Positions 47,758 to 60,201 of a stretch of DNA of 64,000 nt are shown in pieces. This stretch comes from Symbiodinium sp. CCMP2592 (Eukaryota > Sar > Dinophyceae > Suessiales > Symbiodiniaceae), in the NCBI GenBank assembly GCA_905221615.1, contig CAJNDT010000140.1, positions 1 to 64,000 of the forward strand, written 5' to 3'. Position numbers and translations under genes: made by a program. The number at the start of each line of letters is the position of its first letter. Position 1 is the first letter of the stretch. The notes under the pieces are model-generated. The model was not told the origin of the DNA. It ran no database searches and saw only the letters and a list, made by a program, of their open reading frames with translations.

Positions 47758-48494
47758 CAACGGTTGATAGAAGTTTTAAGTTGGGGCTTCAGGACTTTAA
47801 GCAGAGTCTTGGGCTGTCGCACTCGGTTCCCCAACGGCACGACGCTCCTTCATTTTTTGGCGTCCCCTTCATACAGAAAGCTCAAAAACCCAGACAACGT
47901 CACGGCCTTCAAACAGCGAAATCCTAAAACCCTGAAGCCTTGAGTAATACAGCGGCTTACATGATTACCTATGCTGTTTTTTCCGGTGGTCCTTATCATA
48001 ATTACAGTATAATGGGTCCCAAAACCTTATTCTAATTATTAAGGCCCCTATAGTATTTCCGTTGATCTCGTTGTCGAATCGCTTTCGTATGGTCTCCAGT
48101 GACACTCTGCTAACCGAAGACCCACCTTATTACCTTGACGTCATGCAGCCCTAAACCCCAACCAAACCTTCCCCAAAAGCTTAAACTCTTGCTCCCACCT
48201 CTTCCCCAGATCCCTGAATGACTTCAAAAATATGATGTAACCGTCCCCATTGTTCTACGCTCCTAAGATATGGCTTTTTCAGCGGGTCCTTTCTTTAGTT
48301 CCCTTATGGGACCTGGTAACTGAGGTTATAAACACGGCAACTATACTTGCAATTACTTACAATCGTTTTTAAGGTCTGGTACATAACCCTAAACCCTAAA
48401 CCCTAAACCATAACCCTCACTCACTAAGCCCCATGATCCTCCGAGTAGCCTCGCCTAAAGGACGTTGACGATGGCGTGCCTCAGCAGCATCATC

Positions 48495-48626
48495 ATAGGG
48501 ATCCTTAGGGGTGTAGGGGGAGGGGGGGTAGGGGGCCTTAAGGCCCATAATAAGGACTAGTAAGGCCTATTTAAGGAAATATAGTCCCCTACACCCCTCC
48601 CCCCCACACCCCTAAGGATCCCTATG
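48495..48626. repeat. MITE family I copy
   Basis: Left arm AGGGATCCTTAGGGGTGTAG, right arm CACCCCTAAGGATCCCTATG; almost identical to the copy at 54808-54939. Confidence 0.9.
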
Positions 48627-49220
48627 AAACACTCCTGAAAGCTCGGCACTGGCCGTTCAGGGTTTAGGCATTCCAGGGTTTTGGGTTTAGGGGTTCAAAG
48701 GGTTTTAGTGTTTAGGGTTTGGGGGTGACAAGGGTTTAGGGTTTAGGAATTCAAGTTTAGTAATTAGGGTTTAGGGCTTTAGAGTTTAGGGTTTGCTTGG
48801 CCTTCGCTACAGCGGGTTTAGGGTCACCACACCAAAGCCCGAAGAGACCATGCGAGGAGAAGGAGCCCCTTAGGGCAATAGGGGGAACATTCTGCAACCT
48901 CGTTCGTGGGAATGGTCTGTGCCCAAAGACTCCAATATCTCTTATTAAGGAATGTACCTTAAATTACCGTACAGTAAAAGCCAGAAAGTTGGAATATGAG
49001 TATCCTAACCCTTCTATGGTAAATTATCAGGTATCCTACCCTGAAACCATATTCCAACTTTCTGGAGTTCCCTGTAGGCTCCCTAATATGGCCTGTTCCT
49101 TAATTAAGGGATACTTTGTGGATGGTATGTGCACGCAATCTTTTGGGCCCTGCCATGCGGGGATCTCCCCCTTCCTCCAGGATAGAAAGGAAGGGGTACT
49201 TTTTTCTTTTCTTGAGTTAT

Positions 49221-49319
49221 CTTAGGGGTACTTAGAAATATGTTTTACTTTTTGGTTATGATAATCCCTGAGAAACGGCTAAAGTTTTGTTTTTTGCTAG
49301 GGTTCTAAGTTCAGTATAG
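49221..49319. repeat. MITE family G copy abutting an exon-like island
   Basis: CTTAGGGGTACTTAGAAATA ... TTCAGTATAG. The flanks are TTAT and CTAT, a near-match to a 4-bp duplication. Its terminal AG directly precedes the open island at 49320. Confidence 0.8.
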
Positions 49320-49435
49320 CTATTGGGCAGGCAGCCGAACCTCTTCTTATTCGGGGCGGATCTCTGTTTTGTTGCAGAGGAGGATGGGCGGCGGGGTACA
49401 CTGTTTTTTCGGGAGCTCTGGGGCAACCTAGCCTT
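49320..49435 (+). other. Possible exon fragment
   Basis: Reads LGRQPNLFLFGADLCFVAEE, then DGRRGTLFFRELWGNLAFLG. Among the islands this is one of the most protein-like. It begins right after a family G element, as do two exons of the TIR-like gene. Unrecognised. Confidence 0.4.
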
Positions 49436-49922
49436 TCTAGGTTCCTCTGTAGTATGTTAGTACACCCATTTGCCCGTTCTTTGGTATTCAGCAAAAAGAT
49501 ACCCTTACTATGAAGGGGTTACTGGGTATTCTAGCCTTTAAACACCTCAAGCATAAAACCCCTCTGCCCCAAGCACTTAGTCTCACGAAGCCTCTTGAAC
49601 AATGGCAGAAGTTCAGTCCTACAACCTACAACTTAAGCAAGACCCTGCAGTCGCCAGCACTCAACCGCAAGTTGTGACGGAGCCCCAACCCCAAACGCTT
49701 AAACCCTACATAAACCCTTAGACATCGCAGCCTTCTAGCAGCCCTGAAAGGAACCCTCACAACCCCAAGACGCAGGCCCTCGGCCCTAGTCGAAGGACCT
49801 CCTGTGCCAAATCTGTAGAGGGTTTAGTAGGGTTTAGGGTATAGGGGATTGGGTGCCCCGTAAGCACCACAGGGCCAGCATCATGAACATCAATGGCTGT
49901 CCCTTCCTTCCTCCAGCCCCTA

Positions 49923-50053
49923 CTTGGAGGGTCGGGGACTTACTAAGTAGTTATTTTAGAGAGTTATAAGTACCATAACCCCAACTAGGGTCCCTTTTAG
50001 GTGACTTATAAGTCTACTTCTTACCTACTTACTAAGTCCCCCGACCCTCCAAG
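49923..50053. repeat. MITE family A copy
   Basis: Both terminal repeats intact. Confidence 0.9.
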
Positions 50054-51054
50054 TATGCTTGTCCAGAAAAACGCGAAGCCGGTCCAGATGATGCTCCGGA
50101 TGCAGTCTCACGTAATATCGGGGCCCAACAATTACCAATATTATGGTGGGGGGTTCTTTCTTATAATTATAGTATACTGGGCCCCAAAACCCTATTCTAA
50201 TCATTAACGCCCCTATCTTAACCGAATGCCATAGCAAAAAAGCAAGCGGCGCATGTTTGGTCAGTACCTGGGTCCCGGAAGGGGTGGGTCAGCGGTGGTG
50301 TGCGGGAGCGGGTTAGGTGGGCATTCGGGCATTTAGCAAGGTCCTCGTGATAAGGAGCCTTCGGGCATTTAGCAAGGTCCTCGTGATAAGGAGCCCCAAA
50401 TCAGGTGAGCCGTTTTCAGCGAGTGAAACCTTGCAGCAGACCCTTGCACAACCACATTAACACTCGACTCTACTCTAAACTCAACCCCAAATCCTAAACT
50501 TGCTACTTCGCCAGACGCCCATCTTCCTACGCCGACGCGTCCCGGCCGGAGCACTGTCGGCTTCGACGGCAGCTGCCGGGCGGGCTGTCGGGGAGCCGAA
50601 GGCTTGCAATGCGTGTTCACGGGCGTGGTTAGGGGCTGTTACGATCTTCTTCTCGCCACAGGCTTCTGGTTTTTGCTTTAGCGTCTAGCGCCTGCCTTGC
50701 AGGTTTCGGAGTCTTGACAAGCAGGTTATCAGTAGAGTGATAAGCCCTAATAGCCAATCGCCTACTTGTTTAGTCCAGAGACTCCAAGCGCTATCCATTC
50801 TGCAAGGCTTCTGAAATAATTACAGAAGGATCCTTCGTGCCACTTAACATAGCGGCCCAAATAATTAGCTTATTATTATGACTGTGGTAATTGTATACTC
50901 CTAAACCCTGTTCGAATTATGTATTGAGCCCTAAATTGCGATAACTGGGCTGTGTGGTACCATACTTTTATATTTTTTCTTAGAGGAACAGTTATGAAAT
51001 AGAATTTTCTCCCTAGTTACCGAAAAGCCCAGATAGTGGAAGGGTCGGGAGAGC

Positions 51055-51200
51055 CGCTGTTAGGGTGTAGGGTTTAGGGGTTTTGGGGTCTAGGGGTTTC
51101 GGCTTAGAGGTTTAGGGTTTAGGGGTTTAGGGGTTCAAGGTTTAGGGGTTTAGAGGTTTAGGGTTTCGGGGTTCAGGGTTTAGGGGTTTGCGGTTCAGGA
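51055..51200 (+). repeat. Degenerate TTTAGGG tract
   Basis: TTTAGGGG/TTCAAGG-like units; no coding sense. Confidence 0.8.
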
Positions 51201-51285
51201 GATCTTGACGGGATCTATAGGATCCCCGCGAGGATCTTTGAGGGTTCCTTCAGGGGGCAGCTTCGTCCTCGAGGTGATTCATCTA

Positions 51286-51554
51286 GGTGGTTGTCAAAAT
51301 TAGGGTCCCTTTTTGGGTCCCTATTAAATTACGGCACCTCATATTTAGGGTACCCTAAACCCTAAACCCTATTAAAACAAACTACGGCACCTGATATTTA
51401 GGGTACCCAAAAACTATTATTTGCTTAAGAACCCCCAAAAAATAAAAAAATGTATTCCTTGTGGGGGCAATATAGGGATTATATTTTTTTATTTTTTTGG
51501 GTGGGTTCTTAAGCAAATAGTAGCAAAAAGGGTCCCCAATTTGGACAACTACCC
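51286..51554. repeat. MITE family D with a second palindrome nested in it
   Basis: Outer ends GGTGGTTGTCAAAATTAGGG and ATTTGGACAACTACCCA. An inner palindrome at about 51413-51523 starts ACTATTATTTGCTTAAGAAC and ends with the near-complement. Other family D copies: 39147, 53358, 59669 and 62635. Confidence 0.8.
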
Positions 51555-51602
51555 ATGCAGTATCGGACTCGGTGTCTTGGACGTTCCGTCGAAGGCGTTT
51601 GA

Positions 51603-51897
51603 CTTACCTTTGGTTAGTAGTCATTTCTACTACAAGAATAGATAAGTAAAATCTCCTCCCCCCTTCTTCTAATCTCTAATATTTTTCTCGACCTCCTATG
51701 AAGAGAGATTTCAAGATGATGCATGAAATAGGGAATGGAGGAATGGGGTTTGTTGGGTTTAGGGTACTGTAGTAGGGTTTAGGGTTTAAGGTACTGTAGT
51801 AGGGTTTAGGGTTTAGGGTAGTAGGGAATGGAGGATTGGGGTAGAATTATAACTACTATTTCTACCATTCTTCCATTCCCTACTAACCAAAGGTAAG
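51603..51897. repeat. MITE family J with TTGA duplication and internal repeats
   Basis: Ends CTTACCTTTGGTTAGTAG and CTACTAACCAAAGGTAAG; TTGA on both sides (51599-51602 and 51898-51901). The interior holds TTTAGGG variants and is longer than in the two other copies (60439 and 63142). Confidence 0.85.
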
Positions 51898-53040
51898 TTG
51901 AGGGATTGAAGTAGGTAAAGCCGCGAGGGATTTGGAGTTCGTGGATACTTAGGACATCAAGGTTTTGGGGTGTTTACTTTTTGAGACCACCCAGACCCGC
52001 GGAGAGGATCCAAGAGTACGTGCTGGGGTAGATGTGGGAGATGGCTGGCGGCAGCCCAGACCCTAAACTCTGACCTCAAAACCCTAAAGCCAAAATCGCT
52101 AGACCATCTTACTACTGCTAGACTGATGTCGGTCGTGGATGGTTGCTGCGCCAGCATTGTCCAAAGCTGCATGAGGCGAACTGCAAGCAGGGGCGTGCAG
52201 GGCAGGCAGACGACTCCAAAAGCCTGCAACTTTTGGAACTTGACTTCGGATCGCCTTAGTTATCGTCATGAACAACCACTAACAGTATCCCCTCGCGGTT
52301 CGCAGTTCACAATTCCAGAATATGCCCAAAACCCTGGTTGCAGCGATATTGGACCTCAGGGTTTGGGTTTAGGGTTTGCGCTAAAGGTCCAGGTATCTCC
52401 TTTGGAGGGTCCGGAATCTCTTAACGAGAACCCTTGGGTCTTATTGAATTTTAAGAATCCTGCATTTTGAGGTTCCCTAAAGTGTTAGGACCCGTAAGGT
52501 AGCACCTCCTTTTGCACCTTAACCCTAAACCCTAAAAGGAGTCGCGCCAGCCAGCGCGCAACGAGTCTGGCACTCAGGTGGCCCCAAGAGTGCAAGACCC
52601 CGTGAGTAGGAGTTCTTGTTCTGAGCTCTGGAGTACGATACTTTAATACTTCTAAAGGGACCATTATGAAATAGACGTTTATACTTGTTTCTCCCTGGTT
52701 ACCCAAAAAGCCCAGTGTTAAGGAAAAGAATTTGAGTTACCATACTGAGCACCTACAGTAAATAATGTGGTTTCTGTTTTCTGACAACTCAACAACTAAC
52801 TCCTTTAACAAGACCCGAGTAAATGATGCCCCCTACCTGGGGGAGACAGCCAGGATTTTAGGAGAGTGGGAACTTAGTTTAGAGAATTTCCCATGTACCA
52901 GTATTCGCAATATTAAGGCCTAAACGCCTAATTAATCGGTGTGATAGTGTTTTCGGTTGCATTTATCGGATTTGAGACGACGTTAGGCAAGGAGCCCAGT
53001 GCTCTTCTTGGGGTGGCTTCTGTATCCTTGATCTTGAGCC

Positions 53041-53146
53041 GCGCGTTTTAGGGAGTTATAAGTACCATAACCCCAATTAGGATCCCTTTTAGGGTACTTA
53101 TAACTCTGCTTATTACCTACTTACTAAGTCCCCCGACCCTCCAAGA
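53041..53146. repeat. MITE family A, right part only
   Basis: Starts inside the left arm (TTTTAGGGAGTTATAAGTAC) and ends GTCCCCCGACCCTCCAAG; the left terminal repeat is lost. Confidence 0.75.
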
Positions 53147-53241
53147 AGTTATGTTGTTTGCGTGTTTTTGGACTTCGGCGCCTCGGTTTCAGACCCCAAG
53201 GCTCGAACCGTAATACCCAAACTCTAATGCTCATAAGTATA

Positions 53242-53353
53242 CTAGGATGCCCAGTAGTACCCTTATTCCCTTTTTGTAGTCCTAGGTTCCTTATAAAGTT
53301 ACCCAATACCAAAAAGAGAGGCCTTTTTATTCTTAGGTTACTGGGTATCCTAG
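53242..53353. repeat. CTAG-ended MITE with TATA duplication
   Basis: CTAGGATGCCCAGTAGTACC ... GGTATCCTAG flanked by TATA (53238-53241 and 53354-53357). A family D unit starts right after it (53358-53462). Confidence 0.9.
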
Positions 53354-53357
53354 TATA

Positions 53358-53462
53358 TGGGTGGTTGTCAAAATTAGGGTCCCTTTTGGGGTACCTTAAA
53401 TAATAGGTGCCGCATGATAATAGGGACCCAGAAAAGGCACCATAATTTTGACAGCCACCCAT
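53358..53462. repeat. MITE family D copy
   Basis: GGGTGGTTGTCAAAATTAGG at the left, ATAATTTTGACAGCCACCC at the right. Confidence 0.85.
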
Positions 53463-54182
53463 AAGTATATGACTACCAAAACCTTGTTAGCCCGAAATAA
53501 TGTCTGACTGCAGTCCCTGTGCAAATTTACGATAGCACAACCCCAAAACCCTATTCTATGTTTCAGGCCCCTACGTTATACCTCTACGCCCTGAGGATAC
53601 CTGCCGGATTCCTGTCCATATACCCCTATTTGAGGGTACAAGGAGGGTCTTAGCTTTAGTTAAGCTCCCTTGTAGGATTCGTGTTAAGGTTCCTTGTAGG
53701 GCTTGTCCTAGGGTTCCCTGGATTGTTCTTAGGGTTTCTTTTAAGGTTTCCTTCTAGCTGGTTCCTGAGTAGTAACCTTTTTCCCTCATGATTAAGGGTC
53801 TCCTAGTAGGGAAAAAGGGTAGCCTTTTTATAAAGGGGCTACTCAGGAACCTGGTTTACAGTAAACCCTCAACCCTAAATCCTGAAGCCCTAAACCCCTA
53901 AACCCCTAAACCTTAAACCCTGAAGCCCTAATCTCTGAAGCCCTAAACCCCTAAAACCCTCGACCGTTCCTTCAATGCCACTGATCAAAGGGGAAAAGGA
54001 GGGACCCTTTCTGGGGACCCCCTACCCTATAATGCGCTATATAATGGGCATATAATGGCTATATTATGGGAATATACCTAGTGTCCTTATTAGGGGTCCC
54101 TCCTTTTACCCTTGGACATATAAGATGGCCCTCTGGGTTCATACTATAATGCAAAGGAAATCCCTAAACCCTAAACCCTATC

Positions 54183-54500
54183 CCGACCTCGGGGCAGTTC
54201 GTCAGGGATCTCGGGGTCACGGTGTACATGCGGGGCTTCCCCCTCCAGGTGCAGACCTCGTGGTCCAAGAATGCCGTGGTTATCGCAAAGATGATCTGGG
54301 CAACCACGAGATTCGCCGCGATCGACGTGTTCCTGAATCACAGGCCTGTTCGCGTGGATCGGTACGCGGCTCACGTGCGCCTCGTGGAAAAGGGAGGCCT
54401 GATCCGCCGTACGGAGGACATTTCCGTGGAGGAGAAGACTGCCGTGGCGAAGGAGGTCGACAAGATCTGGGTGAAGAACCCCGCGAGAAGTGCTGTCTAA
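54183..54500 (+). CDS. Hypothetical protein, last exon
   Basis: About 105 open codons in one frame: TSGQFVRDLGVTVYMRGFPL, VQTSWSKNAVVIAKMIWATT, DVFLNHRPVRVDRYAAHVRL and onward, ending NPARSAV before TAA at 54498. Base composition is GC-rich and codon use regular, unlike the neighbouring repeats. A GGGGCAG acceptor (just before TTCGTC, about 54198) or the CCCTAAA tract before 54180 would mark its 5' border. It reads as a compact alpha/beta domain; I considered SpoVS-like folds but cannot support that. Confidence 0.55.
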   Translation, partial: PTSGQFVRDLGVTVYMRGFPLQVQTSWSKNAVVIAKMIWATTRFAAIDVFLNHRPVRVDRYAAHVRLVEKGGLIRRTEDISVEEKTAVAKEVDKIWVKNPARSAV

Positions 54501-54807
54501 TCCCGACACTTACTTTAATGGACGCAACTGGGCACTTAAGTATGGACATCCTGACAGCCGCGGGGATAGGAGTCCGTCCCGCGATTCACGCGACTGATGA
54601 TACATTGCCTTTTCAGCTGTGTTGTTTTCTATGTGAGTCGCGGAATACGGAGGAAGTTGGCAGTCTCGACCCAGCTGGCTCCAAAAGATGCTGCCTAAAC
54701 CCTAAACCCTAAACCCTAAAAGTCTAGAAGTGTCGGAGCCCTGTGTTGAGTCAATGCCGATCATCGCAATCGCAGAGTAAGCCGAGTGAGTGCTTGCCAC
54801 AGGTTTC

Positions 54808-54939
54808 ATACAGATCCTTAGGGGTGTAGGGGGAGGGGGGGTAGGGGGCCTTAAGGCCCATAATAAGGACTAATAAGGCCTATTTAAGGAAATATAGTCC
54901 CCTACACCCCTCCCCCCTACACCCCTAAGGATCCCTATG
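54808..54939. repeat. MITE family I copy
   Basis: Near-identical to 48495-48626, so one of the more recently active families. Confidence 0.9.
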
Positions 54940-55096
54940 AAGGTTGGGGCCTCAGTTCATCGTCATACACTGGGTTTATCAAACAGACGTCCTGTGTTAA
55001 ACTACGAGGCCCTAACCCCAGGCTTCTCCTAGTACAGGAGTTCTAGCTGTACCTGCAGGTGGAAAAGAGCCCACAAACAAAAAAAACTAGACCGTT

Positions 55097-55163
55097 CCTT
55101 CAATGCCTCCGAGGATCCTGGAGTGGGCCGCCAACGCGGCGAACAAGGAGACCACGGCTGACA
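55097..55163 (+). other. Possible exon fragment
   Basis: Reads MPPRILEWAANAANKETTAD, then TGP, just before a family E hairpin (55171-55440). The 17 bp leading into it (ACCGTTCCTTCAATGCC) also occur at 53964. Unrecognised. Confidence 0.3.
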
Positions 55164-55922
55164 CGGGCCCCAAAGACTCCACCATCCCGTAGTGAAGGAA
55201 TACCTGAGGGGTTCCTTTAAGGGATCTATAAGCGATCTTTAGGTTTTAGGGTTTAGGGGCTCCAATATCCCTAAAAGAAGGAATGTATTTTAAGTCATAT
55301 TAGGGACCCCTAATATGATTTAAGGTATCCCTAGTATGACTTAAGGTATGTTCCATAATCCGATCGAGAGAGTTCCTCTGTAAAGATGGATGGATGCGTG
55401 ATGCATGCATGTTAAGGGATATCGGAGTCTCTGCGGCTTAAGTACGAATTCAAGATCTAATGTAGGGGCCTTCACTTATGGCGAATAGTATTCTGGGGGT
55501 CCCTTATGATAAGTATAGTAGACGGGGCCGCAAAACCCTGTTCTAAGTATTAAGACCCCTATAATCCAGTAGACGAAGCAGCGTTTAGAGCGAGTTGAGT
55601 AGAAGAAAGAGGACTACAAGAGTTTCGACAGGGTTTTGTAGGGATCTATGAGAAGTATGCTTTGCAATAGATTGTCGATAAGGGGATTACCAGACATAAA
55701 CGGGCTACCAGAACTTCTGCAAGGTCGAGGGTTCCATCAGGGTAGCCAAAGACTCCAACAGCCCTTAAGGAATACCTAGGGACCTAGGGGTTCCTTTAAA
55801 GGATCTACAAGGGATCTATAGGTTTTAGGGCGTAGCTCCAAAGGGTCTGGAGTTTTAGTATTTTGGGGTTTAGTGCCACGGCCTCCAGGGTCCAAAATGC
55901 GGCATCTGAAGCAGTGCTTACA

Positions 55923-56028
55923 CGGGAGTTTCCGAAAATTAGGGGTACCTTATTTTGGGGGTCCTTATAATAAGGATCCTACTATTTGGGGAACTATATT
56001 AGGCTCCCCTATTTTCGGAAACTCCCAC
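55923..56028. repeat. MITE family C copy
   Basis: CGGGAGTTTCCGAAAATTAG and the complementary right arm; followed by a (TG)n tract at 56098-56126. Confidence 0.9.
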
Positions 56029-56099
56029 ACTGGGGTTTGGTGAGAACAAAGACGGCGCTCTTTGCCGCAAAGATTGCCGCTTTGAGAATGGAAGTGTAA

Positions 56100-56130
<31 letters not shown>

Positions 56131-57769
56131 ATGTGTCCGTAACAGATAATTAGCTTAGTAGCTCGGATTGTTCGCCACCCCAAACCCCTAAACCCTGACA
56201 ACCTAGAGAACCCCAAACCCTTGACTTAGGCATAAACGTGAAATCGAAATATCAAGGCTCCGGAATTTGAAGTTTGACGTATATTCCTTTCAATTAAGCG
56301 GTTTTGGGCTCTCTCGGAACGAGGAGAAGCTGTTGCCTTTGCTGAACGACGTCCCGAGCTGTGATCCACTGCCAGGCCAAGACAGGCTTCTAGAAGGCTT
56401 TATACAGTAAACCCTAAAAAGTTGTAAACGTGATTAAGGACAAATAGTGCTGAGATTCCCGAGACATTACTCTTCAGGATTGAGGCTATTGGGTTTCCAA
56501 CTTTTGGGCTTCTACTGTAAGCTTTCAAAAACCGCAAGCCCTAAGAAGGGTTTGTAGAGTTTCACAGAGTTTGTTCAAGTTGGTGCTTAAGGTCTGATGT
56601 AATATAGAATCCTGAACGATTTGAAAGCTATTCATTAAGGATCCATAGTAGAAGTATAGCTGAAGGACCTCCAAAACTACTTCTAAATCATTCACGCCCC
56701 CATATGCGGAAAACAGGGGACCCGAAGATAGTACCCTACATTGTAGGACCCTTATTATAAGGACCCAAACCCCTATAAACCTTTAAACCTGAAACCTTAA
56801 TCTCTGAACCCTAAATCCGTAAACTTCTAACCTTAAACCAGAAACCCTCATTTTCGGAAACTCGCATATGAGAGTTGTGAAAATAGGAGACCCGAACATA
56901 GTACCCTACATAGTAGGATCCTCCTTTTCAGGACCCCACAATAAGGTACCCTAAACCCTAAGCCCTTATAGATCCCCTTTAGAACCCTTGAAGGAACCCA
57001 AAATCAGGTACCCCCTAATTTTCGGAAACCCCCTATATGAGGAGCTAGAGAGCACGGAATGGCTACTCCTTCACGAAGCATAGTATAGGGGCCTTAATTA
57101 TTAATCTGGTTCTCTAGATGTCGCTTTAAAAGGGATCCTTAACAAGGGTTCTATATGAGGGCTACTCTAAGGATACTAAAATATAGGGGTCAAAAGAAAA
57201 TACCTATACTGTATTCTGTCTTTTTTTTATTGGGGGGCGTCCCTACTAGATGCATAGGACATTGGGCCCCAAAACCCTATTCTAATTGTTAACGCCCCAA
57301 TATTACATTGTTTAGGGTTTAGGGCTAGAGGTGTGAGTCATTGGTAGCAATGGCCCCTTGCTGCCCCCAAGACTTTCCGCAAAACCCTATTCCACGCACT
57401 GAGTCCTCTATAGTGGAGGCCGTAGTACAGTAAAGCCAATGTAAAAAGCTGTAAGAGCCAATTGAGAGATATGTGCTACATACTCATAAAAGGGTTCCCT
57501 AACCGCAGACTCCAAACCAACCGATCCCGCCCCCCTCCTCCAGCCCACCTTGTGTAAGTTGCATAGGTAATGGGTTTCCAGACCCACTCCAAGCACCCAA
57601 ATTTGGTTGTTTGGCCTTTTCCAAACCCCAAGCCCCCAAACTTTGTCCAGAGCGACTCCAAGCCACCAAATTTCGCAAGCCGGCACAAACCTGGACTACT
57701 GGAGCTGGAAGGAATGAGTTTCGGATGACATTATTGGGTTGGCAAGACAACAACCTTTTGGGGTTGGCA

Positions 57770-57990
57770 AGCCCTGTGCCATGGAAGCCAAGCGGTCATC
57801 GAGGAGATGTACAAGAACCGGGCGCCGGGGAGGCCGTGGTGGAACCAGACCATGCCCCCTCCTCCGACTGCGGCGCCGTGCGCAGACGCACTCGGTTGAG
57901 CGCCGGCCCTCCGAGAAGAGCCGCGCAGGCCGGGAGGAAGGGCCACGCAGCCGCAGCCGTGGGCACAGGCGCAGCGTTCGGAAAGCCACT
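57770..57990 (+). other. GC-rich island, possible exon
   Basis: The GC content rises sharply here. One frame reads QAVIEEMYKNRAPGRPWWNQ, then TMPPPPTAAP, to a stop at about 57900; another is Arg/Ser-rich (RRRAQTHSVERRPSEKSRAG) to about 58020. Either could be coding, with a splice site between; I cannot decide. Confidence 0.3.
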
Positions 57991-58498
57991 GCTGTGCGCG
58001 CACCCAGGGTACCAAGCCCTTAGGTGAATATGCTGCAAATATGCTATGTCTTTCTTGGCCCAAGGTTTGAGTGGTGAGTTGTTGCGGTAAAATGCCGCAG
58101 TCTTGCATGCAGGTTGTAGGCTTTTGGGACTTTAAGGGTGTATAGCAGGCCCCAGAAAAACCACTGACGGAACGTAAACGTTCCGGTCCCAGAGCGTATA
58201 TAGATGGCTATGGTGAAGCCTTCTCGGAAGTACTTATGTGTTCTCTCCGAATTCTTCGGTTGCAACCTCAGAACAACATCTACTGTAGAGGCCTATAAAG
58301 TTAGAACAGGTTTTCGGGGGTTCCTTTTAGAATTGTCGTACAATGTACCTGGAAACCCAATTCTAATTAATAAGGCCCCTAGCATATAGAACCCTAGTAT
58401 AGACGAACCCTTATAGACTCCTTCAAAGGAACCCTACTCTATTTATGAAGGCCCCAGCATTACACAATGTTCACTTATCTTCAAGAGCTCGGTCCCTG

Positions 58499-58622
58499 CT
58501 TGGAGGGTCGGGGGCTTGTCTAAGTAGGGGTTTTATAGAGTTAGAATTACCACAACGGATCCTGTTTAGGGTACGTATAGTTCTACTTATTACCTACTTA
58601 CTAAGTCCCCCGACCCTCCAAG
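58499..58622. repeat. MITE family A copy
   Basis: CTTGGAGGGTCGGGGGCTTG at the left, CCCCCGACCCTCCAAG at the right. Confidence 0.85.
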
Positions 58623-59288
58623 TAACCCTAAACCGTGAAACTGGAACAAGATGTGTCTTAGTCTCTGGACGATCGTGAGGCTGGTTGGCAGAGGTACTGG
58701 AGCAATTCCTGGCCAGAGGAGAATGTGTTCCGGTGGCAGGGTTTCGGGTTTCGAGATTGTTTCGGTGTGTACAGGTTTAGGGTTTAGGGTTCGGCTGCAG
58801 CTTTGCGTCATTTTCGCTAGTAGGGCCCTTTGCGTGGCTTCATTCCTGCGGCCTCCCTACTGCAGGCATCAGTATCTACTTAGGAGCTGAATGGATACAC
58901 TTTACACTTTTTGGGATAGTATTACCCACTGTAAAACAGATAGTGTAAACTGCTTGGGGTTTGTTTTGTTGAAGAAACCCGGACCACGCCCTGATCCGGC
59001 TCCTTTCTCTGAAGTAGAGTAGGTGCTTGGCGGGTCCGGGGGGGGTTAGTAGGCAGGTAAACGCATAGCAACAAGGATGCTAAGTTCCTGAGTAGTACCC
59101 TTGTAGGAAACAGGGTACTATAGGGGTTTAAATAAATACCAATACTATTTTGGCGGGGGTCCTTTTTATGATTGTAATATAGTCTACCCCACCAAAACCC
59201 TATTCTAATCATTAAGGCCCCTTTATTAGACAGTACCCCGTTAACGAAACGGGTACCTTTACCGTAAAGGGCCTACTCATGAAATCAT

Positions 59289-59414
59289 AGGGACCCTTAG
59301 ACGGGTAAGGGGGAGGGAGTTAGGGGACTATACTTCCTTAAATATTAGGTCCTTATTATGGGCATTAAGGCCCCCCCTGCCCCCTCTCCCCCTACCCCTC
59401 TAAGGGTCCCTATG
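59289..59414. repeat. MITE family I, diverged copy
   Basis: AGGGACCCTTAGACGGGTAA and CCCTCTAAGGGTCCCTATG around a TTCCTTAAATATTAGG core. Confidence 0.75.
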
Positions 59415-59668
59415 AATAAACGGCCTAAAACCCGTAAGGATCTAAGTAGCCAGCAATCATAGTGCTTAGGGTTTAGGGCTTAAGGTTTCTTGTTCTTAAC
59501 CTTGCAGCCCGTAAATGACCCCTTGTAGTAATCTTTCAGCAACCCTAGAGGCCCAAGTACCTACTAATCATATACTCTCCCAAATATTAGCGTACAAAAC
59601 TACTACCCTAGACCGCAGTACGGAAATAACAGGTCTTTAGACTTTCGGGGCAATGCCCATTCAACATA

Positions 59669-59771
59669 TGGGTGGCTGTCAATATTCGGGTCCCTTTTTG
59701 GGTCCTCAATACAATACGGCACCTTATATGTAGGGTACCCCAAAAAGGGACCCTAATTTTGAAAACCACCC
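59669..59771. repeat. MITE family D copy
   Basis: GGGTGGCTGTCAATATTCGG and ATTTTGAAAACCACCC. Confidence 0.8.
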
Positions 59772-60201
59772 CTCTGCAAGGCCATGTAAGGCCTATCCGC
59801 TGCTGTGTGTTAAGGGCAGAAACCGTAACGGCGCACACAAGCTTTCAATCCAAGCACGCAATATCCTATACACGGGCTTTGAAAAATGGAATACAGCTCA
59901 GTCTTGTTTAGAAGGTTGGTACATCTTATACTGTAGCCCAAGAGGGAGTATGGAGGGAATTGTTTAGGCCCCTGTATTACGAATGCCATTCCTCCGCACT
60001 GTAGCCTCTGGCAGACCCCAAACCCTAAACCCCCACAGCCCTAAACCCTCTATGCGCCGAGCCCTAGCATGGGGTCCCTAATAAATACCAATACTGTTTG
60101 ACTATTTGAGGCTCCTTATTTGGATATAGTATCATATGCCCCCAAAGCCCTATTCTAGTTATTAGGGGAGCCTCTACATTAGACCCTAAACCCTTGAAGT
60201 A

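Larger units (their letters stand above)
35390..54180. other. Repeat-dense region with scattered exon-like islands
   Basis: MITE families A-J, CCCTAAA/TTTAGGG tracts and microsatellites make up most of the sequence; the clearest copies are listed. Exon-like islands (37209, 39495, 40683, 41245, 42123, 42300, 42580, 44890 and 49323) are listed separately with low confidence. No complete gene can be assembled. Open frames across CCCTAAA tracts are repeat artefacts. Confidence 0.6.

Noticed and set aside
52000-52290. Overlapping open frames on both strands
   Set aside because: All three plus frames and one minus frame look equally plausible over 100-150 bp; I could not choose and so do not call an exon.
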